64,000 nucleotides of DNA from Cristatella mucedo (GCA_009760855.2 WPIO01000009.1:6342501-6406500); one strand, 5' to 3'. Counted from the stretch's first letter, positions 1-10,256 are shown. Notes: generated from the letters alone by a model not told the origin. Program-made: numbers and translations.

Positions 1-602
1 CCTCTACAGCTAGCCATCACATCCGATCCCTATCCAAGATTAGAAGCTGTTTCCCACAGTGGCTTGTAAACAATTTAACTAGCTCTTTAGTTCTGTCTCG
101 GCTTGATTATTGTAATTCCCTTTTGGCTGGGCTGCCAAAGAAAGCTATTATACCACTACAGCTGACTATGAATATGGCTGCAAGGCTGGTCTTCAAGTCC
201 CAGCGGTTTGAGCACGTGTCACCTCTGCTGAAAGAGCTAGGATGGTTGCCGGTTGAGCAAAGGATGCAGAGCCAAGTTCTTACGCTGACCCACAAGGCCC
301 GCCATGGCTTGGCTCCTTCGTACCTAGCTGAACTGCTGCATCAGTTTCAGCCTGTTCGCGCCCTCGGGTCCTCTGTGGACAATAAAATTAGCTGTCCCAT
401 TCCTTCGCTTAAAGACAGTTGGCGACAGAAGCTTTAGCTCTGTAGGTCCTAGACTGTGGAACTCGCTTCCACAATTCTTACGCAACGACAGCTACTCTCC
501 AACTGCCGACTATGGCATATCTTTTTCAGCGGTCCTGAACTGCTACTTCTATGCTACTCACTACCTCAACTGCTCTCCTGACTCTGCTATGCTTCCCACT
601 TT
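1..602 (+). pseudogene. LINE-A copy 1, 5' part: CR1/L2-like reverse-transcriptase C-terminal region
   Basis: Non-LTR retrotransposon remnant cut by the window start. The open segment 123-437 carries the typical post-RT region of CR1/L2-like LINEs (WLPVEQRMQSQVLTLTHKA, RHGLAPSYLAELLHQF). The 3' UTR then follows to CCCACTTTCT at 602, where homology to other copies (44640, 31735) stops abruptly and resumes at 1229. Confidence 0.8.
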
Positions 603-660
603 CTGCCACCTCCTCCTCGAGGGCCCCCTCCGAAGCTGCTGCCGCCCGGTCTCGTACCAG

Positions 661-727
661 CCGAAGCAGTGTCGCCAGCGTTTGGTCGAGGAAGTCACCA
701 AGTTGCGTGACGATTTTGAACGTCTCG
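661..727 (+). CDS. Gene 1 exon 1 (first one detected)
   Basis: Acceptor GTCTCGTACCAG, donor CTCG|GTGACA. It encodes 22 residues plus one base (…VEEVTKLRDDFERL), enters in phase 0 and leaves with one base, fitting exon 2. The segment is charged and helical. It sits inside a block of about 626 bp that splits a LINE-A copy, which makes it the least secure exon of the set. An alternative acceptor lies 9 nt downstream in the same frame. Confidence 0.5.
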
Positions 728-1228
728 GTGACAGTGCTGTGACTGAGCGACCACTGATCGTGATGCAGCAGCCACAGCTCTGTGGCAGTTTTCGTAGCGC
801 TCACGTCGAACGGGTGCAGACAGTTCTGGCTGGCGCCGTCGGCAGCTCGAGCAGCTGAGAACATCCGGCGGCAGCCTACTCGCTCCTGCCAGCGACTGGG
901 GTCAACCGGTGGTTTGCCTGTGCGTAAAAAAAGGTGGAACAGCTGTAAAAAAAAAGGTGGAACAGCTGCAGCAAGCAAGAGATCAGAGCACGGCCGAGCT
1001 CGCGGATAGCAGCAGGTGGCGGTCTCCTTGGTTTTCCCTCCTCCACGGGGAGGCGCTCAGCTCTTCTCGGCACTAATGTCGTCTGGCGATGGCCGCCCTG
1101 CCTGGCCCACTCTTGTGTGGACAGCTGCTTGGTCAGGCGACTTGCTGGCAGCACTGCTGAGCGTTCGAATGAATCCCCCTACGACCTTCACTTGAAATCC
1201 ATTTGATCGAGAACGATTTTTTCGGCAA

Positions 1229-1378
1229 GTTGCGTGAGACGAAGTCTGTTGGCCCCCGAATGCGTACCGAAAGCCGCTTAGGCTGTGAGTGCGCTATACA
1301 AAACTCTCCTGCGTAACATCCACATGGTCTTTATCACTTTGTGGAGTTACTGACAGAGATACATTACATTACATAAGA
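1229..1378 (+). mobile_element. LINE-A copy 1, 3' UTR end
   Basis: Resumes the family sequence at GTTGCGTGAGACGAAGTCTG and runs to the family 3' end GGAGATACATTAC (ATTAC repeated). Matches the ends of the copies at 44450-44789 and, reversed, 31573-31842. Confidence 0.8.
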
Positions 1379-3143
1379 CGCTGTTGTAGCTTGCGTATTT
1401 CGCGCTCCCCTGTAGCGCTTTGTTCGTAGTCTCACGACGGGGGCGCGGTTGGGCGGGAAATAGCCTACCTCCCCTTGTCTTGGTTACGAGAGAGAGCGAG
1501 CGAGAAACATCAGGTCACTCGAAGAAATCAGAAGTCTGAAAGCAGAAGCTCGGGACGGCCAGAAAGGAAGTGATATTGTCGGATGTAGGAGCGACGATCC
1601 CATTGCTTGATGATTGCGAAAGGGAGTTCCGCAGTGAAGAGCCTACTGGGCAAAATCTCTGTGGCCGAAATCTTTGAATGAGAGCACGGAAAAGCTAATT
1701 TAATTTCCAAAGAGAACTTCGGCATTCGAGGAGTCCGAAACTGCTGCAGCAGCTCAGCTAAGTACAAAGGTGCCAAGCTGCTGCAACCTCGCACTGGACG
1801 TGAGAGAGCCGATACCCTGCCTAGGTGCCAGCGTCATCTCACAGTCGAAGCCAAGAGGCGATACGGGTTTTCGCGACCCGGGCGGGGCCTACAGCCGCGC
1901 AAGCCTGCCGTGTTAGGTACACGCCTCGAGCACGCGGCCCCTCTACATTTTCGTATGCTCGACAAGTGGTGAAATTGAGTAGGGGGCTGACGTTGTTATG
2001 TCTGCAGGTGTAAGAGCAATCTTTGCAACATACCTCCTAAATGACTTGAGACTAACGCCATTGGGCTGCTCTCGGCGTGGAAATGCCCGGCGTAATCTGC
2101 GAACCAGCGCCGATGCACTACGTAAAGGTAACTTAATCAGATTGAACAGATATAGCACGTAACAAAGGAACTTCACGAACACAACAGACGTAAACCACAT
2201 CTGAGGGTATGCAAAAAAGAGGGGATCGATGATAAACTACTAAACATTCAAACAACCAGAGCGCTATATATTATTCTTGTACGAGGGAACGTAAAACGCA
2301 AAAGAGTTCAAAAACCCTTCGCTGTGCCGATCGCGTAAGGGCTGCTATGCCTAGTGAGAGCGCTAAAGCAACGGGGCTTAAATTGAGACCTGGCGAAACT
2401 CTTGGGTGAAGGGATCTAGGGGTCTCTCTCCTGCCCGAATAGGCGATCAGGCGATCTTCGTTAAAGGAAGAGTAGAAGCGAGGATCTTCATCCTTTTATC
2501 CATCTGCGGATAGAAGCGTGCGTCGATTTTGTGGACCCTCGAACTTAGGTACCTCCTAACTAACAAACCGTCAAGCCAACGCCATGCGAATTACGTCGGC
2601 GAAAATGCGCTTTAAGCAAGTACAAAGCCCGGCGAAACAGAAAAAGCAATAGCGGAAAAGCGCCACAGAGCCGGATGCGTGTGCAAGAGCAGCTTGGATA
2701 CAATATCACGCTCGAAGGCGTCGTGGATACGATACCGGAACGGAACGGAGACCTTCGAGCGTGGGAATACGTAGATTAGAGCTGAGACGAAAGCGATGAA
2801 CGCGAGTGTGACAGTAGTGGATGCATGAGTGTGTGTGTGTGTGTGTGTCTTTTTTGTGAGTGTATTCGCCGATGAGTGCGTGCTTGCGTGCGAGTGTCCC
2901 CCTTGCCCAGCCGAAGCTGGTGTCTCGAAGCGATGACTCATAGCAAACAATGAAATGAAGACGCTTCCCACGTTTGAGCTGCGTTTTATTCGAGCTAGAC
3001 TCCCTTACCTCTTAACTCAAAGACTAAACACGAATGTGCGCAGTTGCTATATTGTCATTAGAAAAATTTCAAGACTTTATGAGTGACCGAGGAATTGAAC
3101 AAATTTGGACTTTTGTCATTCTGCAGGTTGCCTTGATCTATTC
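1379..3143. other. Intron 1 interior, no gene seen
   Basis: Only scattered short ORFs and a short (GT)n tract at about 2829-2849. No convincing exon on either strand. Confidence 0.4.
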
Positions 3144-3334
3144 CAGCGGTTCTCAACCTGTGGGTCGCGACCCCTTTGGGGGTCGAACGACCCTTTCGCA
3201 GGGGGTAGCCTAAGACCATCGGAAAAAAAGCATTTTTTCTACATTTTACACACAGCAATTTTATGGTTGGGGTTCGCCAAAACATGAGGAACTGTATTAA
3301 AGGGTCACGGCATTAGGAAGGTTGGAAACCACTG
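3144..3334. mobile_element. SPIN-like non-autonomous hAT transposon (MITE), 191 bp
   Basis: Terminal inverted repeats CAGCGGTTCTCAACCT at the left and AGGTTGGAAACCACTG at the right, flanked by an exact 8-bp duplication ATCTATTC (3136-3143 and 3335-3342), the hAT hallmark. The internal sequence (GTGGGTCGCGACCCCTTTGG; ACATGAGGAACTGTATTAAA; GGCATTAGGAAGG) is recognisably that of SPIN elements, known for horizontal spread among distant animals. It has no coding capacity and lies in intron 1 of gene 1. Confidence 0.9.
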
Positions 3335-3649
3335 ATCTATTCAGTTACAGCTGTCCATTGATGTTGCCCTTGCAATCTTTGGTGTTCCAGCCCATTAACG
3401 CAGTCTGATATCATAATGAAAGACGAACAAAAGGATGCAAATCGCAGCAACTGTATGCGTGCATTGCTACCTCGGATCTTTCAAAGAGAAGTTAGCAATC
3501 GCATTAGTGTCTACGAGAATTTCTTGGGTTGCAAGCAACTCTAGGTATAGGTCTTAGAACTATTGCAGAGCTGGCCAGTTGGTGCGAACAGTTTTCACGT
3601 AGCAGTGCTTCGTCCTTTGTCTCAAAACTGGCTTTTCACCACTCTTTAG

Positions 3650-3693
3650 GTTTCGACCCGACAGCAGACAACGGCACAAGTGAAAAGCATGGG
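3650..3693 (+). CDS. Gene 1 exon 2
   Basis: Acceptor CACTCTTTAG, donor GGG|GTAAGT (strong). The 44 nt encode FDPTADNGTSEKHG, with two leading bases that complete a Gly codon from exon 1, and end in phase 0. A short hydrophilic linker. Confidence 0.55.
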
Positions 3694-3929
3694 GTAAGTA
3701 AATTTTTAAGGTTCATCTATCGCAAGAGGAATCCAGAAGGGCAAATTTGCTTGCATTACTTGAGATGAATAGTTATTGCCGCCGCGTTTGTTTTCCTCCG
3801 GACAGAAAGTTACTTTAAAATTATTCCCCCGCTCTGTCATCTGAGTTCTGAGCATTTTAATACCAGATAAAAATTCGCTTGCGCCTACAATGCGTTTAGC
3901 CCATGAACCTGCTTGCACTTCTCACGACG

Positions 3930-4165
3930 AGGTCTCTCTGTCTCAATCTCTATATATATCTCTATCTATCTCTTTAAGTAAACATATCTCTCTATTTCCC
4001 TCTCTCTCTTCTATCTCTGTCTCTCTCTTCTGTCTCTCTCTCTCTCTCGCTGTCTCTCTCTTTCTCTCTCCGTGTCTCTCTCCCCGTCTCTGTCTATCTG
4101 GCTTCCTCTCTTTCTCTCTCTGTCGCTACCTCTCTGTCTCTCCCTCTCTCTCTCTTTCTCTTAAC
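3930..4165. repeat. CT-rich simple repeat
   Basis: Imperfect (CT)n / TCTCTG tract about 235 bp long in the intron before exon 3. Encodes only Ser/Leu shadow ORFs. Confidence 0.9.
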
Positions 4166-4706
4166 AGCAACTGCATAGAAAGTGTCCGTTGATCAAGCAC
4201 TCCGCTTGACGTGCAGATATATATAGTTGAATAAGATTGATCACGGTAGCGAACAGGTACTACGTACTGACAGTCAGACAAGTTTTATTTTGCTGAAACT
4301 CTAAGTACTTTTTTCGTTTATCTTTACTTGTCTGCATCTATTGTCGCCTATTGTGTCTTAGAGCTTGAGGACGCACCGTATCCATGTCTTAGCGTAAGGT
4401 GTAAGGTGCACACTAGACGAACGAGGTCTTAGGTTTCAATCCTGCAGCGGAAAGTTCTTTGTTACTCACTTCAGCGGTGGTGATTGAAATTAAGATTCTT
4501 CGGTCCTTTTATAAATGAGGTTAATAAATGCGCTAACCATTACGTTTTCACTTTACCTTTTTTGCCCCTGCGTGCGATTCCAGTGGAACTGACGACGACG
4601 GCGTCCTGAGTACACAGCTCTGCAGCGGGAAAGGCCTCTGAGGTCTTGGGTTCATAGCCATTCTTTTTTCCAGGTCTGTGGTATTGCCAATATTTATATT
4701 TTTTAG

Positions 4707-4826
4707 GACGATACTGAGTCCAGTCAGAAAGTCAGCGGAGGGGGCCTCAACAAGCCAAATAAGTTCAACGTCCTGTGCGACGGCGTGGTCAATGCGAGCG
4801 CCTTACTGCACGCTTCGCTGCAAGAG
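4707..4826 (+). CDS. Gene 1 exon 3
   Basis: Acceptor follows a T-rich tract (TATTTTTTAG); donor GAG|GTCCGT is weak. It encodes 40 residues in phase 0/0, including NKPNKFNVLCDGVVNASALL. Reading past the donor in the same frame hits a stop 12 codons later. The intron to exon 4 is only 56 bp, far shorter than the others. Confidence 0.7.
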
Positions 4827-4882
4827 GTCCGTCTCTTTGGGGGCGACGCTGAGTGCTAGTCACTGAGCTGACATTGCTGCAG

Positions 4883-5034
4883 CCTCTCTTGAAGTGGGCC
4901 AGAATGTGTGAACGCCATTTTCTGGTCACCTTTTCGTCACAGTTCCTCGAGTTCAAGGACGAGCTGCTGAAGCACTTTCTTCCTCCGAGTGTGCTGCTCA
5001 AGTTTTCTTTGACCAGCTCGAAGATCTTTCGCAG
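4883..5034 (+). CDS. Gene 1 exon 4
   Basis: Acceptor CATTGCTGCAG, donor CGCAG|GTAATT. Fifty residues plus two bases, amphipathic helical in look (FSSQFLEFKDELLKHFLPPS). The two leftover bases join exon 5 to make Ser. Confidence 0.75.
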
Positions 5035-5040
5035 GTAATT

Positions 5041-6189
5041 GCGCACTTGCCACGATGAAATACCGTTTCAATTTTCAGTAATGATTATTCTAGAAGGCAA
5101 AAGGGGCCTTACGTTTGTGTAAGCGAGCCAAAGAATATCTAATTGCTTAAGAAATCCGAATGTAAGGGGTTGACCGTTGATGCCAGACCGTTGATGCTAT
5201 CCTAGTGGTACTTTTCTCCTATTCGTCTCGAGCAGGACGTATTTAGAGCCAGCCACATGTCCGGCGTCTTTGCTTGCAACTTGCAACAGCAGTAGAAGCT
5301 AGCAATAGAGTAACGTACGATGGCTTACATTTTCATTTCAAACAAGCAGAACTATGTGCCGGAAGCGAGTCGGAAGCGAGCCGCGACAGCGCTCGCTTGG
5401 TGGGGTACGGACGGATACGCGGACCGCAGAGCGCACCTCCCCCAACCTGGCAAACCTGAGCGGCGCCGCACGATCCATTCGCTCGCTTCGCGGAGCTTCG
5501 CCATTTTTAAACCACCCGCCTTTGGCGAAACCGACGGGAAGTGGGCGGACGAGTGCTAGGGGAGGCAGAAAGCGTCGCTGCACTGGCACGTCGCAGCAGA
5601 TTTTACGGCTTGGCTACTTCGAGAGCGCCATTCTAGCTAGCCCTTTCATTCTATTCAAGTGCTAATAGTATCGCACAGAGTTGCCATCTCAAAACTGATG
5701 GTATTATTAAGCTTTGCGAGGTTTTTTTTATTGCTACCAAGATTCTCTTGCGTAAGGACGTGATCAATATGAAACAGGCAACTCCTCTCTTCCCCACCGT
5801 TACTTTACTACCCAGCCATTCATGCACTAAACTTATGTTCTGTAACTTTGGGTTGACACGACATTGGCAATCGTTCGTTTATTCTATGGTGTAGTTTATT
5901 CATATTTTCGTTTATTCAAATTCAAATTACAAATATCTAAGAATGCCTAGACCACGTTTCAAGTAGATGAATTAGATGATATAGATGAATTTTAGAGATG
6001 AATTAGATAGATGATATTAGATGAATTTTAGGGGCTCGTGAGTGCGATGGCGGCGCGACGAAGAACGAAGCCAACACAAAACGTGGTAGTAAGGACGACG
6101 GCTGTATTGTACGCTGGCGAAGCATTTGAAATACGCGGGCGTACACACTTCTCACCAGACGTATTGAATTTTGTAATATAATTATACTA
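5041..6189. other. Intron 4, first part: no gene seen
   Basis: A GC-rich patch at about 5340-5640 is open in several frames but has no coherent splice-flanked exon in phase with gene 1. AT-rich near-repeats of TAGATGAAT lie at about 5960-6030. Confidence 0.35.
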
Positions 6190-6415
6190 ATTAACATATA
6201 TTATATGAAATCAAAATAACAATACTTTAATATACGAGCTGATCACTGCCTGTGGACTCGCTTCGCTGAGTCATAGTAGTTCCATCTCGGAAGACACCGC
6301 TGCGCCATCTTGCCGCTCAACGTAAGTGCGCCATCTTGCCACTTGACGTAAGTGCGCCATTTTTTGGCGTGACGGATTTTCTCGCTTTCATTAATAGAAA
6401 TAGTATATAGGGCCC
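6190..6415 (+). repeat. Repeat family R, copy 1
   Basis: Contains GACTCGCTTCGCTGAGTCAT and sub-repeats GCCATCTTGCC..TTGACGTAAG, ending GGCGTGACGGA...CTCGCTTTCATTAATAG. Related copies lie at 8640, 40722 and 60236. No coding capacity. Class unknown. Confidence 0.75.
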
Positions 6416-6529
6416 TGATTTTGGCAGTGCTTATCATATGTTGTACCTGGTGCAAATACAAAGTACAAGCTTTTTCACGGATTGCTGCTTGGAATAGACG
6501 CATTGAGTTATTGTACGGCGTCTGCAAAG

Positions 6530-6884
6530 GCAGTCTTAACTTGGCAGCAGAAGTCCTAATTAATGAACAGAAGATGCCAAGTAAAGACGAGGAGGTGCTG
6601 ATTAACGACAAAGATTTTCATGCGGTGTTCCGCCAGGGACGCTGGACGATGAAGTGAGAATATTCGGACCATGACAATGCTCTAGAATTTACTAACTGTA
6701 TCGCGGCCTACTGTGTGTCAGAGAATATTCGAGCCGAATATAAAAAGGAGATAAAAGAATGGATAGAAGAATGCTGGCTACAGCTGTCCACAGGCCAGTG
6801 TAGCGGTCTAGTCTCACCAATGGCTGTTGTCCAGGTGAACAAAGGCAAGGTGCGTCTAGTGATTGACTTCAGGGAGCTAAATAA
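6530..6884 (+). pseudogene. BEL/Pao-like LTR retrotransposon reverse-transcriptase fragment
   Basis: One frame reads VFRQGRWTMK, a stop, then EYKKEIKEWIEECWL, SPMAVVQVNKGKVR and LVIDFRELN. This order (basic GGRW-like motif, helical ERWIEEGWL-like stretch, PLMAVVQ, KVRPVxDxRELN) is that of the N-terminal RT region of BEL/Pao elements. It has an in-frame stop and breaks off at the (ATT)n tail of the LINE-B copy at 6882. The catalytic YxDD part is absent. Confidence 0.65.
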
Positions 6885-8017
6885 TAATAATAATAATAAT
6901 GCACTTGATAAAGCGCCCTTAGAGAACTTAATCTCTATCGAGGCGCTTTACATTTGCTGCAAAGGGAAATGAGATTGAATGGTGAGTATTATCACGCCTG
7001 ATAAACAAAGTGAATAACATGCTTAGGGGTGGCATGCAAAGGGTCAGCATGCAAATGTGGTTAGTGGCAGCATGCACAGTGTCAGCACGCATAAGCACAT
7101 GAAGGACGAATCGCAGGGACACACTAAATGCTGTCCTAAATAGGTGTGTTTTTAAGTTCTTTTTAAATGTGGTCAGGTCAGGGGATGTTCTGACACAGGT
7201 CGGGAGGGAGTTCCAGGCTTTGGGACCATACGAACTAAATGCACGGTCTCCAAAGGATTTAAGGTTTGCACGAGGTATTTGTAGACTGTTAGATTCCGAA
7301 AAGCGGGTGGTACGATGCTTGGCCTGATGGGGGGGGGGGGTAGATCTGAGAGAAAGGCTGGAGCCAAAGAATGAAGTGACCTAAAAGTGAGCGACGAAAC
7401 CTTGAAGTCAATCCATTGCATGCATGGGAGCCAGTGCAGGTCGGCGAGAAGTAGTGTAATGTGGCAACTGCGAAACTCACGACAGACAAGCCTAGCTGCA
7501 GAGTTTTGCACCAGCTGCAATCGCCTGATCGCACATGCTGGTAGGCCAGCGAGCAGTGACTTGCAGAAGTCGAGACGGGATGTCACAAATGCATGGACCA
7601 ACTTGGACGTGGTATCCTTATCTAAACAAGTCCGAATTTTAGCAATGTTATAAAACTGAAAATAGGCAGATTTGACTGTGGAGCTGATATGGTCGTCTAA
7701 CGAGAGGTCGCTTTGGAATATGACACCTAGATTTCAAGCTGATTCAACTGGAGATATGCTGGCAGAGCCAATTTTGAGCGTCAGCCTTTCCAATTTGTGA
7801 ATCACACTGGGTTTGCCCATAACTAGTAAGTTAGTTTTATCCTCGTTTAGTTTTAGAAAATTTTCTGGCATCGATGTGCGGATGTCATCAATACATGCAG
7901 CAAGTAAGTTGAGAGAATTTGAGGTGCTCGAAGGCTGGGAGGGATCAAAGCAAAGGTACAACTGAGTGTCGTCCGCATAGAAGTGAAAGCCTAGATTGTG
8001 CTTGGCAATCACATCAG

Positions 8018-8021
<4 letters not shown>
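6882..8021 (-). pseudogene. LINE-B copy with RT palm motif (CR1/L2-like)
   Basis: Read on the minus strand: HNLGFHFYADDTQLYLCF with intact YADD at about 7970, then MPENFLKLNEDKTNLLVMGK, a post-RT region with LVHAFVTSRLDFCKSLLAGLP, and the family 3' tail to (ATT)n at 6882-6900. The 5' side stops at a (GA)n tract (8022-8099). A poly-G run at about 7329 and frame breaks show it is dead. Confidence 0.85.

Positions 8022-8099
<78 letters not shown>
8022..8099. repeat. (GA)n microsatellite
   Basis: About 78 bp of pure GA abutting the truncated 5' side of the LINE-B copy. Confidence 0.95.
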
Positions 8100-8101
<2 letters not shown>

Positions 8102-8378
8102 AAAAAATCAGTTCGTCTGGAGCCACACCGCGGGAGGCGATGTATGCACCGCTTAATAAGGAGCATGGCCGCGGCTGCGAGAACGTGTAAGCACCATTGA
8201 ATTGCGAAAGGCCTATCTGCAGCTGCATGTTGACCCAGCTCTGTGGTGATATCAGATTGTTGAGTAAAAAGGTCGTCGGTACTGTCTAACACGACTCAGT
8301 TTCGGGCATAATGTCGCTGCGAAGATAATCACAACCATTCTCACGAAGTTCTTGTTAATCGACACGCGGGTTCGCTCT

Positions 8379-8511
8379 GGCGCTGATTTGGTCCAGCGGT
8401 TAAGGTGTTTGCCCCGACCAAGGCCTGACTGAGGTCGTGGGCTCGAACCCGAAGGCATATGTGAAGCGCCTGAATAGAGATGTTAGTTCTCTTAGGGTGG
8501 TACACAAATGA

Positions 8512-8515
<4 letters not shown>
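8379..8515 (+). mobile_element. tRNA-derived SINE, copy 1
   Basis: A-box-like TTTGGTCCAGCGGTTAAGGT and B-box-like GGTCGTGGGCTCGAACCC, then a tail GTGAAGCGCCTGAATAGAG...TAGTTCTCTTAGG homologous to the LINE-B 3' tail. Followed directly by (TA)n at 8516-8562. Not a functional tRNA: no cloverleaf 3' half. Confidence 0.85.

Positions 8516-8562
<47 letters not shown>
8516..8562. repeat. (TA)n microsatellite
   Basis: Pure TA tract at the 3' end of the SINE, possibly grown from the SINE tail. Confidence 0.95.
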
Positions 8563-8565
<3 letters not shown>

Positions 8566-8639
8566 CTGTTGGAACGAACGCGTTAGCCATTGTTGGGCCC
8601 TGTTGTTGGCCGTGCCGGTCTGAGGTTGCTACTGGTGCA

Positions 8640-8848
8640 AATACAAAGTAAAAATAACAACAATACAATATACGATCAGCTCAGTGCCTGTGGACTCGCT
8701 TCGCTGAGTCATTTGGTTCCGTCACGGAAGAATATGCTTCGCCATCTTGCCGCTTGACGGAAGTTCACCATCGCCACATAAACAAGTTCGCCACTTTTCG
8801 GCGTGACTTACTTTCTCGCTTCCATAACGAGGGATAGTATATATAGTA

Positions 8849-8850
<2 letters not shown>
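8640..8850 (+). repeat. Repeat family R, copy 2
   Basis: Same core as copy 1 (GACTCGCTTCGCTGAGTCAT; GCCATCTTGCCGCTTGACG; CTTTCTCGCTTCCATAA). It is preceded by GTGCAAATACAAAGTA, which in copy 1 lies after the core, and followed past a TA tract (about 8850-8893) by CACCAGACGTACTG, which in copy 1 lies before the core. Confidence 0.75.
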
Positions 8851-8896
<46 letters not shown>

Positions 8897-9009
8897 GTAT
8901 TACATATTATATATTTTCAATTTGTGAATAGGTGTATATGTAATAAAATCAAATTTCAGACGACGGCAAGCTCTTTTCACCAGACGTACTGCATTTAATA
9001 ATATAATCA

Positions 9010-9759
9010 GGGGATTCTAATTTATGAATGAGACATTCCTTAGAAGGCAGCGACCGATTGGGCTATTGAGAACTACCACTGCATCGATCCCAAAAACCCG
9101 CTTAATGCCTTTGCTATAAATGACACTCAATCCTCGAGCTGAGTCGAGCGAACCGCCCGAGTGCACGAGAATGCTTTTAATAGCAACTGAGTGCAGAGCA
9201 GCTCACAATTACGTCGTCTGCAGTCGGCGTCAGGTGACTGCTCGGCTTACGAAGGTCAAAGCAGGTGGGGAATAACTCCCACATGAACGGTCCGCTGGAG
9301 CTTTACTCGACCGTTATCAACCGCAATTGTTCACAAGAAGGCTTTGCTTTCCAAACTTTGCCCTTGAAAAAAATTTCTAGACTCTTCGCTGTCCAGGTTC
9401 GAGAGGAGGCTAGAAACGCTTCGAATATAAAAAACCAGCAACGAGGGCATTCTTTCGAGCGTGTATGAACGGCTATTGACTAAACCTCTCATTTACCAGT
9501 CGACTAGTGAAAAGCGCTTGCTCAGGTTTCATGAAATTTCATCAGTCATGAACACACTTTAACGACTAAGCTCGTGCGCTCGAGCCCTTAAGCAGATGTC
9601 AAGCTCGGGTATAGAGAGTAAGATTATTCTCTTAGCGCGTTATACATGTTATACTTTGTCAAGCTCGAAGTGAAAATGCCAGACACGTCGTTTCCTCGGC
9701 GGCGAGCTGCGTGCAGTTGCTGTCGCTGCATAGATAGCCGTTTTGTCCTCATCGCGCAG
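9010..9759. other. Intron 4, last part: no gene seen
   Basis: No repeats recognised and no phase-compatible exon. The ORF at 9265-9468 has no supporting splice context. Confidence 0.3.
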
Positions 9760-9928
9760 CGTCACGGACCTGCACGAGCCCGTGCACGAGCTCATTCGCA
9801 TGGTCCACGAGTACTCCACACCATGGGAGGAGAAGAGCGCCGCTCTGCGAAAAATGCACGACGACTTTCAGAAGAAGAAGAGGCAGCTGGACGTGGCCAT
9901 CAAAAGGCTCAGCTTAGTGGACTCGACG
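9760..9928 (+). CDS. Gene 1 exon 5
   Basis: Acceptor CTCATCGCGCAG, donor ACG|GTGCGT. Encodes 56 residues after one leading base: a strongly charged helix (VHELIRMVHEYSTPWEEKS, then KMHDDFQKKKRQLDVAIKRL), probably coiled coil. Ends in phase 0. Confidence 0.85.
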
Positions 9929-10125
9929 GTGCGTAGCGGCCAAGCTGCGGCCAAGTTGCAGCTTTTAATGAAGATGATCCCCCCCCCCCGCGATGATCCC
10001 CCGGACGATGATCCCCCGGGCCGTGGTCGGGTCGGCCGAGCGCGTCAGCCAGCAGCTCTCGGGCGACCGTCCTCGAAATGTGGACGCTGGCGGTTTCGAC
10101 GGTTTCGCGTTTCCGCGCTTCGCAG

Positions 10126-10256
10126 AACAAGAGAGCACTCAGCGACAGGAAAGTGCTGAACTGGGAGAAGCTCTACTGCAAGGTCACCACGGCCAAGTCT
10201 CACGGTCGTCGTTGGAAATACACCATCTTGAACCTGAAGGAAAAGGCCAAGCAGGG
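10126..10256 (+). CDS. Gene 1 exon 6
   Basis: Acceptor CGCTTCGCAG, donor GGG|GTAAGC. Forty-three residues plus two bases, basic and aromatic (LNWEKLYCKV, HGRRWKYTILNLKEKAKQ). The GG remainder fits only an exon with one leading base, which exon 7 provides. Confidence 0.85.

Noticed and set aside
526-978. 150-codon minus-strand ORF over the split in LINE-A
   Set aside because: It crosses the LINE junction and opposes the phase-supported exon on the plus strand.
3529-3768. 79-codon ORF around exon 2 as a single exon
   Set aside because: The strong acceptor at 3649 and donor at 3694 lie inside it, and only the spliced 44 nt fit the phase of exon 3.
8379-8480. tRNA gene
   Set aside because: Only A- and B-box-like promoter elements are present, followed by a LINE-like tail; it is a SINE head, and the same holds for the other four copies.
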